NCBI GenBank assembly: GCA_035565675.1
Contig: DATMSA010000009.1
Coordinates: forward strand, 1 to 29,687
Reading direction: 5' to 3'
DNA from: Capillimicrobium sp035565675
Lineage (GTDB): Bacteria; Actinomycetota; Thermoleophilia; Solirubrobacterales; Solirubrobacteraceae
DNA: 29,687 nucleotides
A program made the translations under genes and the position numbers. Below the pieces are notes generated by a model. It was not told the origin of the DNA. It did not search any database and saw nothing but the letters and a program-made list of their open reading frames with translations. Below, in pieces: positions 23,097-29,687 of this stretch; within the stretch, counting starts at the first letter, position 1, and every line of letters starts with the position of its first letter.

Positions 23097-23111
23097 GCCG
23101 TACTGTACGGC
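23097..23111. promoter_or_regulatory. Palindromic bidirectional promoter of cassette 2
   Basis: GCCGTAC-T-GTACGGC is a perfect 7-bp inverted repeat around a single T, in a 27-base divergent spacer. It contains TACTGT on the plus strand (23101-23106) and TACAGT on the minus strand (23107-23102). Each ends exactly 11 bases before its own ATG. Predicted start sites, at 7 bases past each hexamer, fall about 18 bp apart. Confidence 0.55.
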
Positions 23112-23117
23112 GCGCCC

Positions 23118-24095
23118 ATGCGTCAGCCCCGCTTCGGCGAGCCGGTCCGCGTCGCGTTCGTCGGCCAGCAGACCTACTTCTCCCAGTGCGCGCTGTCGGC
23201 GCCCGCCGTCGGCCTGCTGCCCCGCTTCTTCGACTTCCGCGCCGGCGTCGGCGACGACGCCGAGGCGCTGCGCGACGCGCTCGAGGCGTGGGGCGCGCAC
23301 GTCGTCGTCGTGTTCCGGCCCGAGATCCTGCCGCCGGGGACGCTGCACGACCTCCGCGCCGCGACGCTGGGCTTCGTCACCGAGCCGCTCACGCGCGCCG
23401 GCGGCGTCGAGCACCCCGACCTCGACTGGCGCGAGTCCGAGCTGGCGCTCACCGACGCCGGCAACTACGACCGCATCGTCGCCTTCGACCCGCTCGTGGC
23501 CGAGACGGCCGACCGCCACGCGCCGGTGTGGCGCTCGCTGCCGCTGCCGGTCGACGACCGCATCTACGCGCCGGTGCGCCCCAGCGCCGCCCGGCCGCGG
23601 GTGCTGTTCGTCGGCTACTCGACCGAGCACCGCGAGCGGTTCCTGATCAACGCCAAGCACGAGTACGACGTCCTGCACTACGCGCACGGCCTCCACGGCG
23701 ACGAGCTGCTGGAGGTGTTCGGGCGCACCGACGTCGGGCTGAACCTGCACGTCGAGCACTACCCGAGCTTCGAGAACCGGGTGCTGCTGCACCTCGCGGC
23801 CGGGCACCTGGTGATCTCCGAGCCGCTGGAGCCCGCGCACGGGCTCGAGGCCGGGATCGACTTCCTGGAGATCCGCCGCCCCGACGAGCTGATGACGCTG
23901 CTCTACCAGCTCACCCGCCGCCCGGACACGTTCGAGCGGGTGCGCCACCGCGGGCGCCACAAGGCCGACGACTACCGCGCCAGCCGCATGTGGCCGCGCG
24001 TGATCGCCGACCTGCTCGCCGACCTGCGCGCGTTCGGCAGCGAGCGGGGCGCGATCCGCGGCTTGCCGGAGCGGCGCAGCCACTCGTCGAAGTAG
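23118..24095 (+). CDS. CgeB-like glycosyltransferase (cassette 2)
   Basis: 325 residues from ATG 23118. It is a paralogue of the protein at 12836: RFGEPVRVAFVGQQTYFSQCAL, VVVFRPEILPPGTL, IVAFDPLVAETAD, RVLFVGYSTEHRERFL, NLHVEHYPSFENRVLLHLAAGHLVISEPLEPAHGLEAGIDFLEI. This is the GT-B donor half of the Glycos_transf_1_2/CgeB type. It is cytoplasmic and probably acts with the divergently encoded GT4 enzyme. The paralogue ends soon after the shared AFG motif. Here the frame continues as SERGAIRGLPERRSHSSK and overlaps the convergent peptidase gene by 124 bases. Confidence 0.85.
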   Translation: MRQPRFGEPVRVAFVGQQTYFSQCALSAPAVGLLPRFFDFRAGVGDDAEALRDALEAWGAHVVVVFRPEILPPGTLHDLRAATLGFVTEPLTRAGGVEHPDLDWRESELALTDAGNYDRIVAFDPLVAETADRHAPVWRSLPLPVDDRIYAPVRPSAARPRVLFVGYSTEHRERFLINAKHEYDVLHYAHGLHGDELLEVFGRTDVGLNLHVEHYPSFENRVLLHLAAGHLVISEPLEPAHGLEAGIDFLEIRRPDELMTLLYQLTRRPDTFERVRHRGRHKADDYRASRMWPRVIADLLADLRAFGSERGAIRGLPERRSHSSK

Positions 24096-25546
24096 GCGTC
24101 CAGCTCCATCCCGCTCTCGCGCTCGGCCAGCGCGACGAAGTCGGCGGTGGTGCCGGTCGCGTGCCGCCGCTCGGCCTGCCAGGTGCGCAGGATGCGCCAG
24201 AACGCGTCGTCGCCGACGATCTGGCGCAGGCCCTCGACGGTCATCGCGCCGCGGCGGTAGACGGCGTCGCCGAACACGTCCTCGCTGCGGCGCGGGATCA
24301 CGGGCTTCCAGATGTCGCGCAGGCGCAGGCCGTCGGGGGTGCGCTCGCGCTCGGGCAGCTTCCACAGCCGGTCCCAGCGGTCGGCGGTCGTGAGCCGCGA
24401 GCCGCCGACGTCCTGCTCGTAGCGCCACTCCGACCAGACGGCGAAGCCCTCGGCCAGCCAGATGTCGCTCCAGGTCGCAAAGCCGACGCTGTTGCCCCAC
24501 CACTGGTGGGCCAGCTCGTGCGTGAGCGCGTGCACGCCCCGCTCGACGTACACCGGCTTGGTCTGCACCTCCAGCGCGTAGCCGATGTAGCCGGCGTTGG
24601 CGACGATCGCGCCGGCCGAGGCGAACGGGTAGGCGCCGTACGCGGACGCGAGGAAGTCGAGCGTGGCGCCCTGGCGGCGCAGCAGGCCGCGCACCCGGCG
24701 CAGGCCGTCCCGGGTGATCGCCGGCAGCGGCGCGCCGACCTCCTCGTGGCCGGCCCAGGGGCGGCGGTTGGTGTTGGCGGCGAGGTCGATCGCGTTGAAC
24801 AGCGGGACGCCCCGCGGCGAGCGGTCGCGCCGCACGTCGTAGCGCCCGACCGTGGCGGTCGCCAGGTAGGGCGCCATCGGGCTGTCCTCGCGCCAGCGGT
24901 GCGTCGTCCAGCCGCCGCGCGTGCGCCGCGACAGCAGCGCGCCGTTGGAGATCCCCCACAGGCCGCGCGGGACCGTGACCGTCACGGCGAACGTGGCCTT
25001 GTCGGCGGGGGTGTTGTTGGCGGGGAACCAGCCCATCGCGCCGATCGGCTCCCCGAGCACCACCATGCCCGTGTCGGTCGGGATCGCCCCCTCCCACGAG
25101 CCGTCGGGGTCGACCACCGGCCGGATCCGCCCGGCGTAGCGCACGGTGACGCGGAACGGCGTCCCGCTCGGGATGCCGGCCGCGGGGGTGACGACGAGCT
25201 TGGAGCGCTCGCGCCAGCCGCGCGGGCGGCGGCGCTCGAACCGCGCCGGGGCGCCGTCGACGCGCACCCAGCGAACCCGGTAGCCCTGCAGGTCGAGCCC
25301 GAAGCTCGACAGGTCCTGCGTGGCGGTCGCCGTCATCGTCGCCGTCGCCCGCAGCCGCCGCGTCTGCGGCCGGTGGCGCAGCGCGATCGCGTAGTGGGTC
25401 GCGTCGTAGCCGCCGTTGCCGACCCACGGGAACAGCCGGTCGCCGCCCGACAGCGCGCCCGGCGCGAACGCGGGCGCCTGCGCCGACGCGGCCGCGGGGA
25501 CGGCGGTGAGCAGCAGGGCGGCGGCGAGCGCGACGAGCGGGCGCAT
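23972..25546 (-). CDS. Secreted M1-family zinc metallopeptidase
   Basis: 524 residues from ATG 25546. The signal peptide is clear (MRPLVALAAALLLTAVPAAASAQA, cleavage near residue 22). The M1 N-terminal beta domain (about 38-245) precedes the catalytic domain. HELAH (343-347) plus E366, 19 residues after the second His, gives the HExxH-x18-E zinc site. GYALEVQTKPVYVE (322-335) stands in the GAMEN exopeptidase position, a variant of the kind I recall from actinobacterial M1 proteins. FDEWLRRSGKP (486-496) is the usual short-form end. The last 28 residues or so (basic, low-complexity) are encoded antisense to the CgeB-like gene. It probably trims extracellular peptides. Confidence 0.9.
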   Translation of the reverse strand: MRPLVALAAALLLTAVPAAASAQAPAFAPGALSGGDRLFPWVGNGGYDATHYAIALRHRPQTRRLRATATMTATATQDLSSFGLDLQGYRVRWVRVDGAPARFERRRPRGWRERSKLVVTPAAGIPSGTPFRVTVRYAGRIRPVVDPDGSWEGAIPTDTGMVVLGEPIGAMGWFPANNTPADKATFAVTVTVPRGLWGISNGALLSRRTRGGWTTHRWREDSPMAPYLATATVGRYDVRRDRSPRGVPLFNAIDLAANTNRRPWAGHEEVGAPLPAITRDGLRRVRGLLRRQGATLDFLASAYGAYPFASAGAIVANAGYIGYALEVQTKPVYVERGVHALTHELAHQWWGNSVGFATWSDIWLAEGFAVWSEWRYEQDVGGSRLTTADRWDRLWKLPERERTPDGLRLRDIWKPVIPRRSEDVFGDAVYRRGAMTVEGLRQIVGDDAFWRILRTWQAERRHATGTTADFVALAERESGMELDAYFDEWLRRSGKPRIAPRSLPNARRSASRSAITRGHMRLAR

Positions 25547-25555
25547 GGCGGCGCG

Positions 25556-25561
25556 ACGATA
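25556..25561 (-). promoter_or_regulatory. Candidate -10 of the M1 peptidase gene
   Basis: On the minus strand TATCGT is followed by 9 bases and the ATG at 25546. No -35 or ribosome-binding site is clear. Confidence 0.4.
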
Positions 25562-25600
25562 CCGCCGCGCCGCGGCCGGGTCCGCCGCCCGGTCCGCGGC

Positions 25601-25606
25601 TACGCT
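25601..25606 (+). promoter_or_regulatory. Candidate -10 of the wzt operon, leaderless
   Basis: TACGCT is followed by exactly six bases and the GTG at 25613. The same TACGCT-N6-start layout occurs at the Rrf2 gene. Confidence 0.45.
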
Positions 25607-25612
25607 CTCGGC

Positions 25613-26836
25613 GTGCCGCCCGCTCCGCCCGCGGTCGCCGTCGACGGCGTCTCGAAGACCTTCCGCCTGCCCCACGAGCGCGTGCACACGCTCAAGGAGC
25701 GGGCGCTCCATCCGCTGCGGCGGATGGGCCACGAGGCGTTCCCGGCGCTGCGCGACGTCAGCTTCGCCGTCGACCACGGCGAGTTCTTCGGCATCGTCGG
25801 GCGCAACGGCAGCGGCAAGTCGACGCTGCTGAAGCTGCTGGCCGGCATCTACGCCGCCGACGCCGGGCGGATCTACGTCAACGGGCGCATGTCGACGTTC
25901 ATCGAGCTGGGGGTCGGCTTCAACAACGACCTGCCCGCGCGCGACAACGTGATGATCAACGCGACGATGCTCGGCCTCAGCCCGCGCGAGGCGCGCCGCC
26001 GCTACGACGCGGTCATCGACTTCGCCGAGCTGCGCGAGTTCGAGGACCTCAAGCTGAAGAACTACTCGTCGGGCATGGAGGTCCGGCTCGCGTTCAGCGT
26101 GATGATGCAGGTCGACGCCGACGTGCTGCTCATCGACGAGGTGCTCGCGGTCGGCGACGCGTCGTTCCAGCAGAAGTGCTTCGACGAGTTCGCGCGCATC
26201 CGCCGCGCCGGCAAGACCGTGCTGCTCGTGACCCACGACATGGGCAACGTCCAGCGCTTCTGCGACCGCGCGATGCTGCTCGAGCGCGGGCAGATCGTCG
26301 AGCTCGGCGACCCCGACCGCGTCGCCGCCCGCTACCTGGAGCTGAACTTCAACCGCGGCGACGTCGAGGCCTCCCGCGAGGAGGCCGACGCCGGCCGCTA
26401 CGGCGACCGGCGCGCCGAGATCGTCGAGGCGTGGTTCGAGGACGAGGCCGGCGAGCGCGTGCAGACGATCCCCGGCGGCGCGCGGCTGGCGTTCTGCTTC
26501 CGCGCCCGCTTCCGCGAGGAGGTCGCCGACCCGCTGTTCGGCGTCGTGCTCGCCGACGACCGCGGCACCGCCGTGTTCGAGGCGTCCAACCTGATGCTCG
26601 AGCCGGCCGGCACGTTCGCCGCCGGCGACGAGGCGACCGTGCGGATCAGCTTCGACTGCGTGCTGTCGGCGGGCCGCTACGAGGCGACGCCGGCGATCGC
26701 CCGCGGCGGCAGCGGCGTGGCGTGGATCGACCGCCGCGAGCGCTTCGCCTCGGTCGTCGTCGCGTCCGCGCGCTCGACCGACGCGGTCCTCGACGTCCCC
26801 TTCGCGCTGGAGGTGCGCTCGCGTGAGCGCCGTTGA
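25613..26836 (+). CDS. wzt: Polysaccharide ABC exporter, ATP-binding protein with C-terminal Wzt-like domain
   Basis: 407 residues from GTG 25613. The ATPase domain (7-240) has GRNGSGKST (63-71), YSSGM signature (151-155), VLLIDEVLAVGD (171-182) and H208, all typical of the Wzt/TagH/RfbE group, including the long segment HTLKERALHPLRRMG before strand 3. Residues about 266-407 form a beta-sandwich (VEAWFEDEAGERVQTIPGG…LFGVVLADDRGTAVFEASN…RISFDCVLSAGRYEATPAIA) like the Wzt C-terminal glycan-binding domain that recognises the finished chain end. With the Wzm permease encoded next (14-base overlap) it would drive export of a lipid-linked glycan across the membrane. The gene name reflects family, not proven substrate. 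Confidence 0.93.
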   Translation: MPPAPPAVAVDGVSKTFRLPHERVHTLKERALHPLRRMGHEAFPALRDVSFAVDHGEFFGIVGRNGSGKSTLLKLLAGIYAADAGRIYVNGRMSTFIELGVGFNNDLPARDNVMINATMLGLSPREARRRYDAVIDFAELREFEDLKLKNYSSGMEVRLAFSVMMQVDADVLLIDEVLAVGDASFQQKCFDEFARIRRAGKTVLLVTHDMGNVQRFCDRAMLLERGQIVELGDPDRVAARYLELNFNRGDVEASREEADAGRYGDRRAEIVEAWFEDEAGERVQTIPGGARLAFCFRARFREEVADPLFGVVLADDRGTAVFEASNLMLEPAGTFAAGDEATVRISFDCVLSAGRYEATPAIARGGSGVAWIDRRERFASVVVASARSTDAVLDVPFALEVRSRERR

Positions 26837-27680
26837 GCCGTCGCTGGGGCGCCAGATCAAGGGCCCGTCGGCGGTCGGGACCGACCCGCGCCGCTTCTGG
26901 CACCTGACCCGCGCGCTGGCGGTCACCGAGTTCAAGCTGCGCTTCTTCGGCTCGGTGCTGGGCTACGCGTGGCAGGTCATGCGGCCGCTGATGCTGTTCG
27001 GCGTCCTCTACGTCCTGTTCACGCAGATCGTGAAGATCGGCGGCGACGTCCCCATGTACGGCGTCGCGCTGCTGCTCGGCCTCGTGCTCTACACGTTCCT
27101 GTCGGAGGCCAGCGGCACCGCGGTCACGTCGATCGTCGAGCGCGAGAACCTCGTGCGCAAGATCGAGTTCCCGCGGCTGGCCGTCCCGCTCAGCGTCGTG
27201 CTCACGGCGCTGTTCAACCTCGCGCTGAACCTCGGCGTCGTCGTGGTGTTCCTGCTCGCCTCGGGCGGGTCGGTGCGCTGGTCGTGGCTGGAGCTGATCC
27301 CGCTCGTGGCGCTGCTCGCCGTCCTGGCCAGCGGGCTGGCGATGCTGCTCAGCGCGCTGTACGTGCGCGCCCGCGACCTCAAGCCGATCTGGGACGTCGT
27401 CCTGCAGATCCTGTTCTACGGCTCGCCGATCTTCTACGCGGTCGAGACCGTGCAGGCGTCCGCGCCCGACTGGGTCGCCAAGGCGCTGATGCTCAACCCG
27501 TTCGCGGCGATCCTGCAGCAGGCCCGCCACGCGGTCGTCAGCCCCGAGTACGACACGGCGGCCGCGGCGATCGGCGGCACCTGGCGGCTGCTCGCCCCGC
27601 TGGCCGTGATCGCGGTGATCTTCGTCGTCGGCTACCTCGTGTTCCGCCGGGCGGCGCCCCGCCTCGCCGAAGATCTATGA
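26823..27680 (+). CDS. wzm: Polysaccharide ABC exporter permease (Wzm/TagG type)
   Basis: 285 residues from GTG 26823, overlapping the ATPase gene by 14 bases. The ABC-2 fold is evident: a cytosolic amphipathic start with FWHLTRALAVTEFKLRFFGSVLGYAWQVMRPLMLFGVLYVLF, then helices around 60-75, 85-105, 120-150, 160-180 and 248-270. IVERENLVRKIEFPRLAVPLS, YVRARDLKPIWDVVLQILFYGSPIFY and LNPFAAILQQARHAV are hallmarks of the O-antigen/teichoic acid export permeases. It forms the export channel with the Wzt protein. The methyltransferase-like gene begins in its stop codon (ATGA). Confidence 0.93.
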   Translation: MSAVEPSLGRQIKGPSAVGTDPRRFWHLTRALAVTEFKLRFFGSVLGYAWQVMRPLMLFGVLYVLFTQIVKIGGDVPMYGVALLLGLVLYTFLSEASGTAVTSIVERENLVRKIEFPRLAVPLSVVLTALFNLALNLGVVVVFLLASGGSVRWSWLELIPLVALLAVLASGLAMLLSALYVRARDLKPIWDVVLQILFYGSPIFYAVETVQASAPDWVAKALMLNPFAAILQQARHAVVSPEYDTAAAAIGGTWRLLAPLAVIAVIFVVGYLVFRRAAPRLAEDL

Positions 27681-28384
27681 ACGCCGCCCGCCGCGCCCGC
27701 GCCGCCCTCGGCCGCGCGTACGCGCGCGCCTGGCGCCGCGCCGCGCCCCGGTCGGCGCGGACCCTGCCGAGCCTGCCGCCCGAGCCGCTGTCGCGCCGCT
27801 TCGGGCAGGATCGCGGGCGCCCGATCGACCGCGTCTACATCGAGCGCTTCCTCGAGCGCCACGCCGGCGACCTGCGCGGCCGCGGCGTCGAGATCCACGA
27901 GCCCACCTACCTCGAGCGCTTCGGCCGCTGCGAGCGCATCGACGTCCTCGACCTCGACCCCGCCGCGGCGCACGCCACGATCCACGGGGACTTCGACGCG
28001 CTGCCGGCCGAGGCGTTCGACTGCTTCGTCTGCACCCAGACGCTGTCGGCCGTCGGCGATCCGCTCCAGAAGCTGCGCCAGGCGCACGCGGCGCTGAAGC
28101 CCGGCGGCGTCCTGCTCGTCACGGTCCCCAACATCACGCCCGACATCCCGGGCGAGGCGTTCCCCGACCACCTGCGCTACACCGCCCACGGCCTGCGCGC
28201 CCTCGCCGCGCAGGTGTTCCCCGACCCGCAGGTGCGGGCGCACGGCAACCTCCGCACCGCCGCCGCGTTCCTCTACGGGCTGGCCGAGCACGAGCTCGAG
28301 CCCGCCGACTTCGCGCACGACGACCCCGCGTTCGAGCTGGTCGTGACGCTGCGCGCGGTGCGCCCGCCGGCCCCGCCGCGCTAG
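27677..28384 (+). CDS. Methyltransferase-like protein with atypical SAM loop
   Basis: 235 residues from ATG 27677, overlapping the permease TGA. The N-terminus is short and very Arg/Ala-rich. The class I methyltransferase core is recognisable: GVEIHEPTYLERFGRCERIDVLDLD in place of motif I, then ATIHGDFDALPAEAFDCFVCTQTLSAVGDPLQKLRQAHAALKPGGVLLVTVPNI, a clear Methyltransf_11 C-half. Instead of the usual GxGxG the loop reads EIHEPTYLERFG, a variant I associate with methyltransferase-like proteins found beside Wzm/Wzt. It may methylate the glycan end (a chain-length signal) or be catalytically altered. The cytoplasmic location is inferred from the lack of a signal peptide. Confidence 0.78.
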   Translation: MNAARRARAALGRAYARAWRRAAPRSARTLPSLPPEPLSRRFGQDRGRPIDRVYIERFLERHAGDLRGRGVEIHEPTYLERFGRCERIDVLDLDPAAAHATIHGDFDALPAEAFDCFVCTQTLSAVGDPLQKLRQAHAALKPGGVLLVTVPNITPDIPGEAFPDHLRYTAHGLRALAAQVFPDPQVRAHGNLRTAAAFLYGLAEHELEPADFAHDDPAFELVVTLRAVRPPAPPR

Positions 28385-28397
28385 CCTCCGGCCGCCT

Positions 28398-28943
28398 ATG
28401 CACCGTCTCGACACGCGCCTGCCGGACCTGATCCTCCTGCAGCCCACGGTCCACGGCGACGACCGCGGGTTCTTCGTGGAGACGTTCCGCGAGAGCACGT
28501 TCGCGCAGGTCGGGATCGAGACCACGTTCGTGCAGCACAACCACTCGCGGTCGTCGAAGGGCGTGCTGCGCGGGATGCACTACCAGCTCGGCCTGGCCAA
28601 GCACGTGCGCTGCGCCCGCGGGCGCATCCTCGACGTCGTCGTCGACATCCGCCGCGGCTCGCCGCACTTCGGCCAGTGGGAGGCGTTCACGCTCGACGAC
28701 GAGAGCCACCAGCAGCTCTTCGTGCCGGCCGGCTTCGCGCACGGCTTCGTCGTGCTGTCCGACGTCGCCGACGTCGTCTACCTGCAGGACGGCTACTACG
28801 ACCCCGAGAAGGACCGCGGGATCGCCTACGACGACCCCGACGTCGGGATCACGTGGCCGTCGGGCCTGGAGCTGAAGACGTCGGAGCGCGACCGCAACCA
28901 GCCGCGGCTGGCCGACGTCCCCGCCGAGGACCTGCCCGAGTAG
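28398..28943 (+). CDS. rmlC: dTDP-4-dehydrorhamnose 3,5-epimerase
   Basis: 181 residues, the normal length for RmlC. The cupin core is complete: DDRGFFVETFRESTF, VQHNHSRSSKGVLRGMHYQ with the catalytic His in RGMHYQ, VRCARGRILDVVVDIRRGSPHFGQW, FVPAGFAHGFVVLSDVADVVYLQDGYYDPEKDRGIAYDDPDVGITWP. It converts dTDP-4-keto-6-deoxyglucose to the L-lyxo form in dTDP-L-rhamnose synthesis. RmlA, RmlB and RmlD are not in this window. It lies 13 bases after the methyltransferase-like gene and is probably in the exporter operon. TAGCCT overlapping the preceding stop (28382-28387) could be an extra -10. Confidence 0.93.
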   Translation: MHRLDTRLPDLILLQPTVHGDDRGFFVETFRESTFAQVGIETTFVQHNHSRSSKGVLRGMHYQLGLAKHVRCARGRILDVVVDIRRGSPHFGQWEAFTLDDESHQQLFVPAGFAHGFVVLSDVADVVYLQDGYYDPEKDRGIAYDDPDVGITWPSGLELKTSERDRNQPRLADVPAEDLPE

Positions 28944-28956
28944 CGCGGGGGTGGGC

Positions 28957-28974
28957 GGGCCCGGAGACCGGCCC
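28957..28974 (+). terminator. Candidate hairpin after rmlC
   Basis: GGGCCCGG-AGA-CCGGCCC pairs with one bulged C around a 3-base loop, 13 bases past the rmlC stop. There is no T-tract. It is followed by the candidate -10 of ctaA. Confidence 0.4.
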
Positions 28975-28982
28975 ATCGGCCC

Positions 28983-28988
28983 TATCCT
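28983..28988 (+). promoter_or_regulatory. Candidate -10 of ctaA
   Basis: TATCCT ends eight bases before the GTG at 28997. It follows the rmlC hairpin, so ctaA is probably a separate transcription unit. Confidence 0.4.
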
Positions 28989-28996
28989 TGCCCACG

Positions 28997-29687
28997 GTGC
29001 GCGCCCGCCTGCCTGACATCTCGCCGCGGACCTACGCGCGGATCACGACGTTCGCGCTGGCGACCCTGGTCATCATCGTGCTGACCGGGGCGGCCGTGCG
29101 CGTCACCGGCTCCGGCCTGGGCTGCCCGAGCTGGCCCGACTGCAACGGCTCGTTCGTGCAGACCGAGCTCGACACCCATGGGGCGATCGAGTACGGCAAC
29201 CGCCTCTTCACCGGCGTGGTGAGCGTCGCGACGATCCTCGCCGCCCTGTGCGCGTTCCTGCGCGTCCCGTTCCGCCGCGACCTGGCGCTGATCGGCCTGC
29301 TGCTGCCGCTCGGCGTCGTCGCCCAGGCGGTGCTCGGCGGCCTCACGGTGCTGTTCGAGCTGCAGCCGGGGTTCGTGATGGGCCACTTCCTGCTGTCGCA
29401 GCTCTGCATCGCCGCCGCCGCGGCGCTGGCGTGGCGCGCCCGCCACGAGCCGGGCGAGCGGCCGCGCGTGGCCGACCGCTGGTCGGTGCTGCCGGTGCGG
29501 GCGCTGCTCGTCTACGGCGCCGTCGTCCTGTTCGCGGGGACGATGGCCACCGGCGCCGGCCCGCACGCGGGCGCGTCGGGGACCGGCGAGCTCGTCGACC
29601 GCATCGCGTTCTGGGGCGGGCACACGATGAAGCGCCTCATCGAGTGGCACGGGCGGGCGGGCACCGCGCTGCTGATCGGCGCGGTGA
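28997..29687 (+). CDS. ctaA: Heme A synthase, COX15/CtaA family (3' end outside window)
   Basis: 230 residues are visible from GTG 28997; TTG 28988 is an alternative start. The family begins as expected: a first helix (18-36), then RVTGSGLGCPSWPDCNGSF with the Cys pair (C43, C49) of the extracytoplasmic loop. HGAIEYGNRLFTG follows, then helices with GVVAQAVLGGLTVLFELQPGFVMGHFLLSQ (His130) and RLIEWHGRAGTALL (His218). The position in EYGNRL is His in Bacillus-type CtaA and Asn here; I believe Asn is common in actinobacterial members but cannot confirm it. It oxidises heme O to heme A for cytochrome aa3 oxidase. It is not functionally linked to the upstream glycan genes. Confidence 0.92.
   Translation, partial: MRARLPDISPRTYARITTFALATLVIIVLTGAAVRVTGSGLGCPSWPDCNGSFVQTELDTHGAIEYGNRLFTGVVSVATILAALCAFLRVPFRRDLALIGLLLPLGVVAQAVLGGLTVLFELQPGFVMGHFLLSQLCIAAAAALAWRARHEPGERPRVADRWSVLPVRALLVYGAVVLFAGTMATGAGPHAGASGTGELVDRIAFWGGHTMKRLIEWHGRAGTALLIGAV

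Noticed and set aside
1..29687. tRNA, rRNA, CRISPR, insertion sequence, integrase, toxin-antitoxin or phage genes
   Set aside because: I looked for these in the gaps and in the gene set and found no supporting sequence. Gaps are short and nearly all coding frames belong to ordinary chromosomal families.

Overview
The window is very GC-rich, densely packed bacterial DNA. Secreted proteins carry Ig-like and carboxypeptidase-regulatory-like modules of the 'VGATL…GTW…RC…C' style, many starts are GTG or TTG, and several promoters lie almost on top of start codons. Together these suggest a high-GC actinobacterium, most likely Thermoleophilia (Solirubrobacterales such as Solirubrobacter, Conexibacter or Patulibacter). 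The lineage call is from pattern recognition, not from a search. I see no tRNA, rRNA, CRISPR array, insertion sequence or phage gene, and no gene-free stretch longer than about 165 bases.

Layout. 1-3872 (minus): two overlapping genes for paralogous secreted modular proteins; the second runs off the left edge. 4036-6401 (minus): a MarR regulator followed by a glycosyltransferase/polysaccharide-deacetylase fusion. A 14-TM MFS exporter diverges from the MarR gene at 6478, with repeated GAATCRTTC-type operator sequences between them. 7973-8878: a secreted beta-propeller protein. 8880-12806 (minus): a tightly overlapping four-gene operon (methyltransferase, two glycosyltransferases, acyl-ACP thioesterase). 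A CgeB-like glycosyltransferase diverges from it at 12836. 13835-17229 (plus): a multi-pass membrane protein, a TIM-barrel protein, a short-chain dehydrogenase and a nucleotidyltransferase-fold protein. 17299-19930: a polar amino acid ABC importer (binding lipoprotein, permease, ATPase). 19937-21342: a divergent Rrf2 regulator and NmrA/QorB-type oxidoreductase pair. 21346-24095: a second glycosyltransferase/CgeB-like divergent cassette paralogous to the one at 10747-13792. 23972-25546 (minus): a secreted M1 metallopeptidase. 25613-28943 (plus): a Wzt/Wzm polysaccharide ABC exporter, a methyltransferase-like protein and RmlC. 28997-end: the start of heme A synthase (CtaA/COX15).

How it fits together. 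Much of the window is a cell-surface glycan locus. At least five glycosyltransferase domains, a deacetylase, two methyltransferase-like proteins and dTDP-rhamnose epimerase supply and build a glycan, and Wzt/Wzm would export it. RmlA, RmlB, RmlD and an initiating transferase are not in the window. The most noteworthy structures are: (i) a 15-bp palindrome that places back-to-back -10 elements between the divergent genes of the second glycosyltransferase cassette; (ii) a permease gene that appears to start at CTG and carries a strong hairpin inside its first 18 codons; (iii) a 124-bp tail-to-tail antisense coding overlap; (iv) a GT2-then-CE4 fusion behind a MarR gene; and (v) repeated TANNNT hexamers 6-11 nt before start codons, which suggests leaderless or near-leaderless transcripts.
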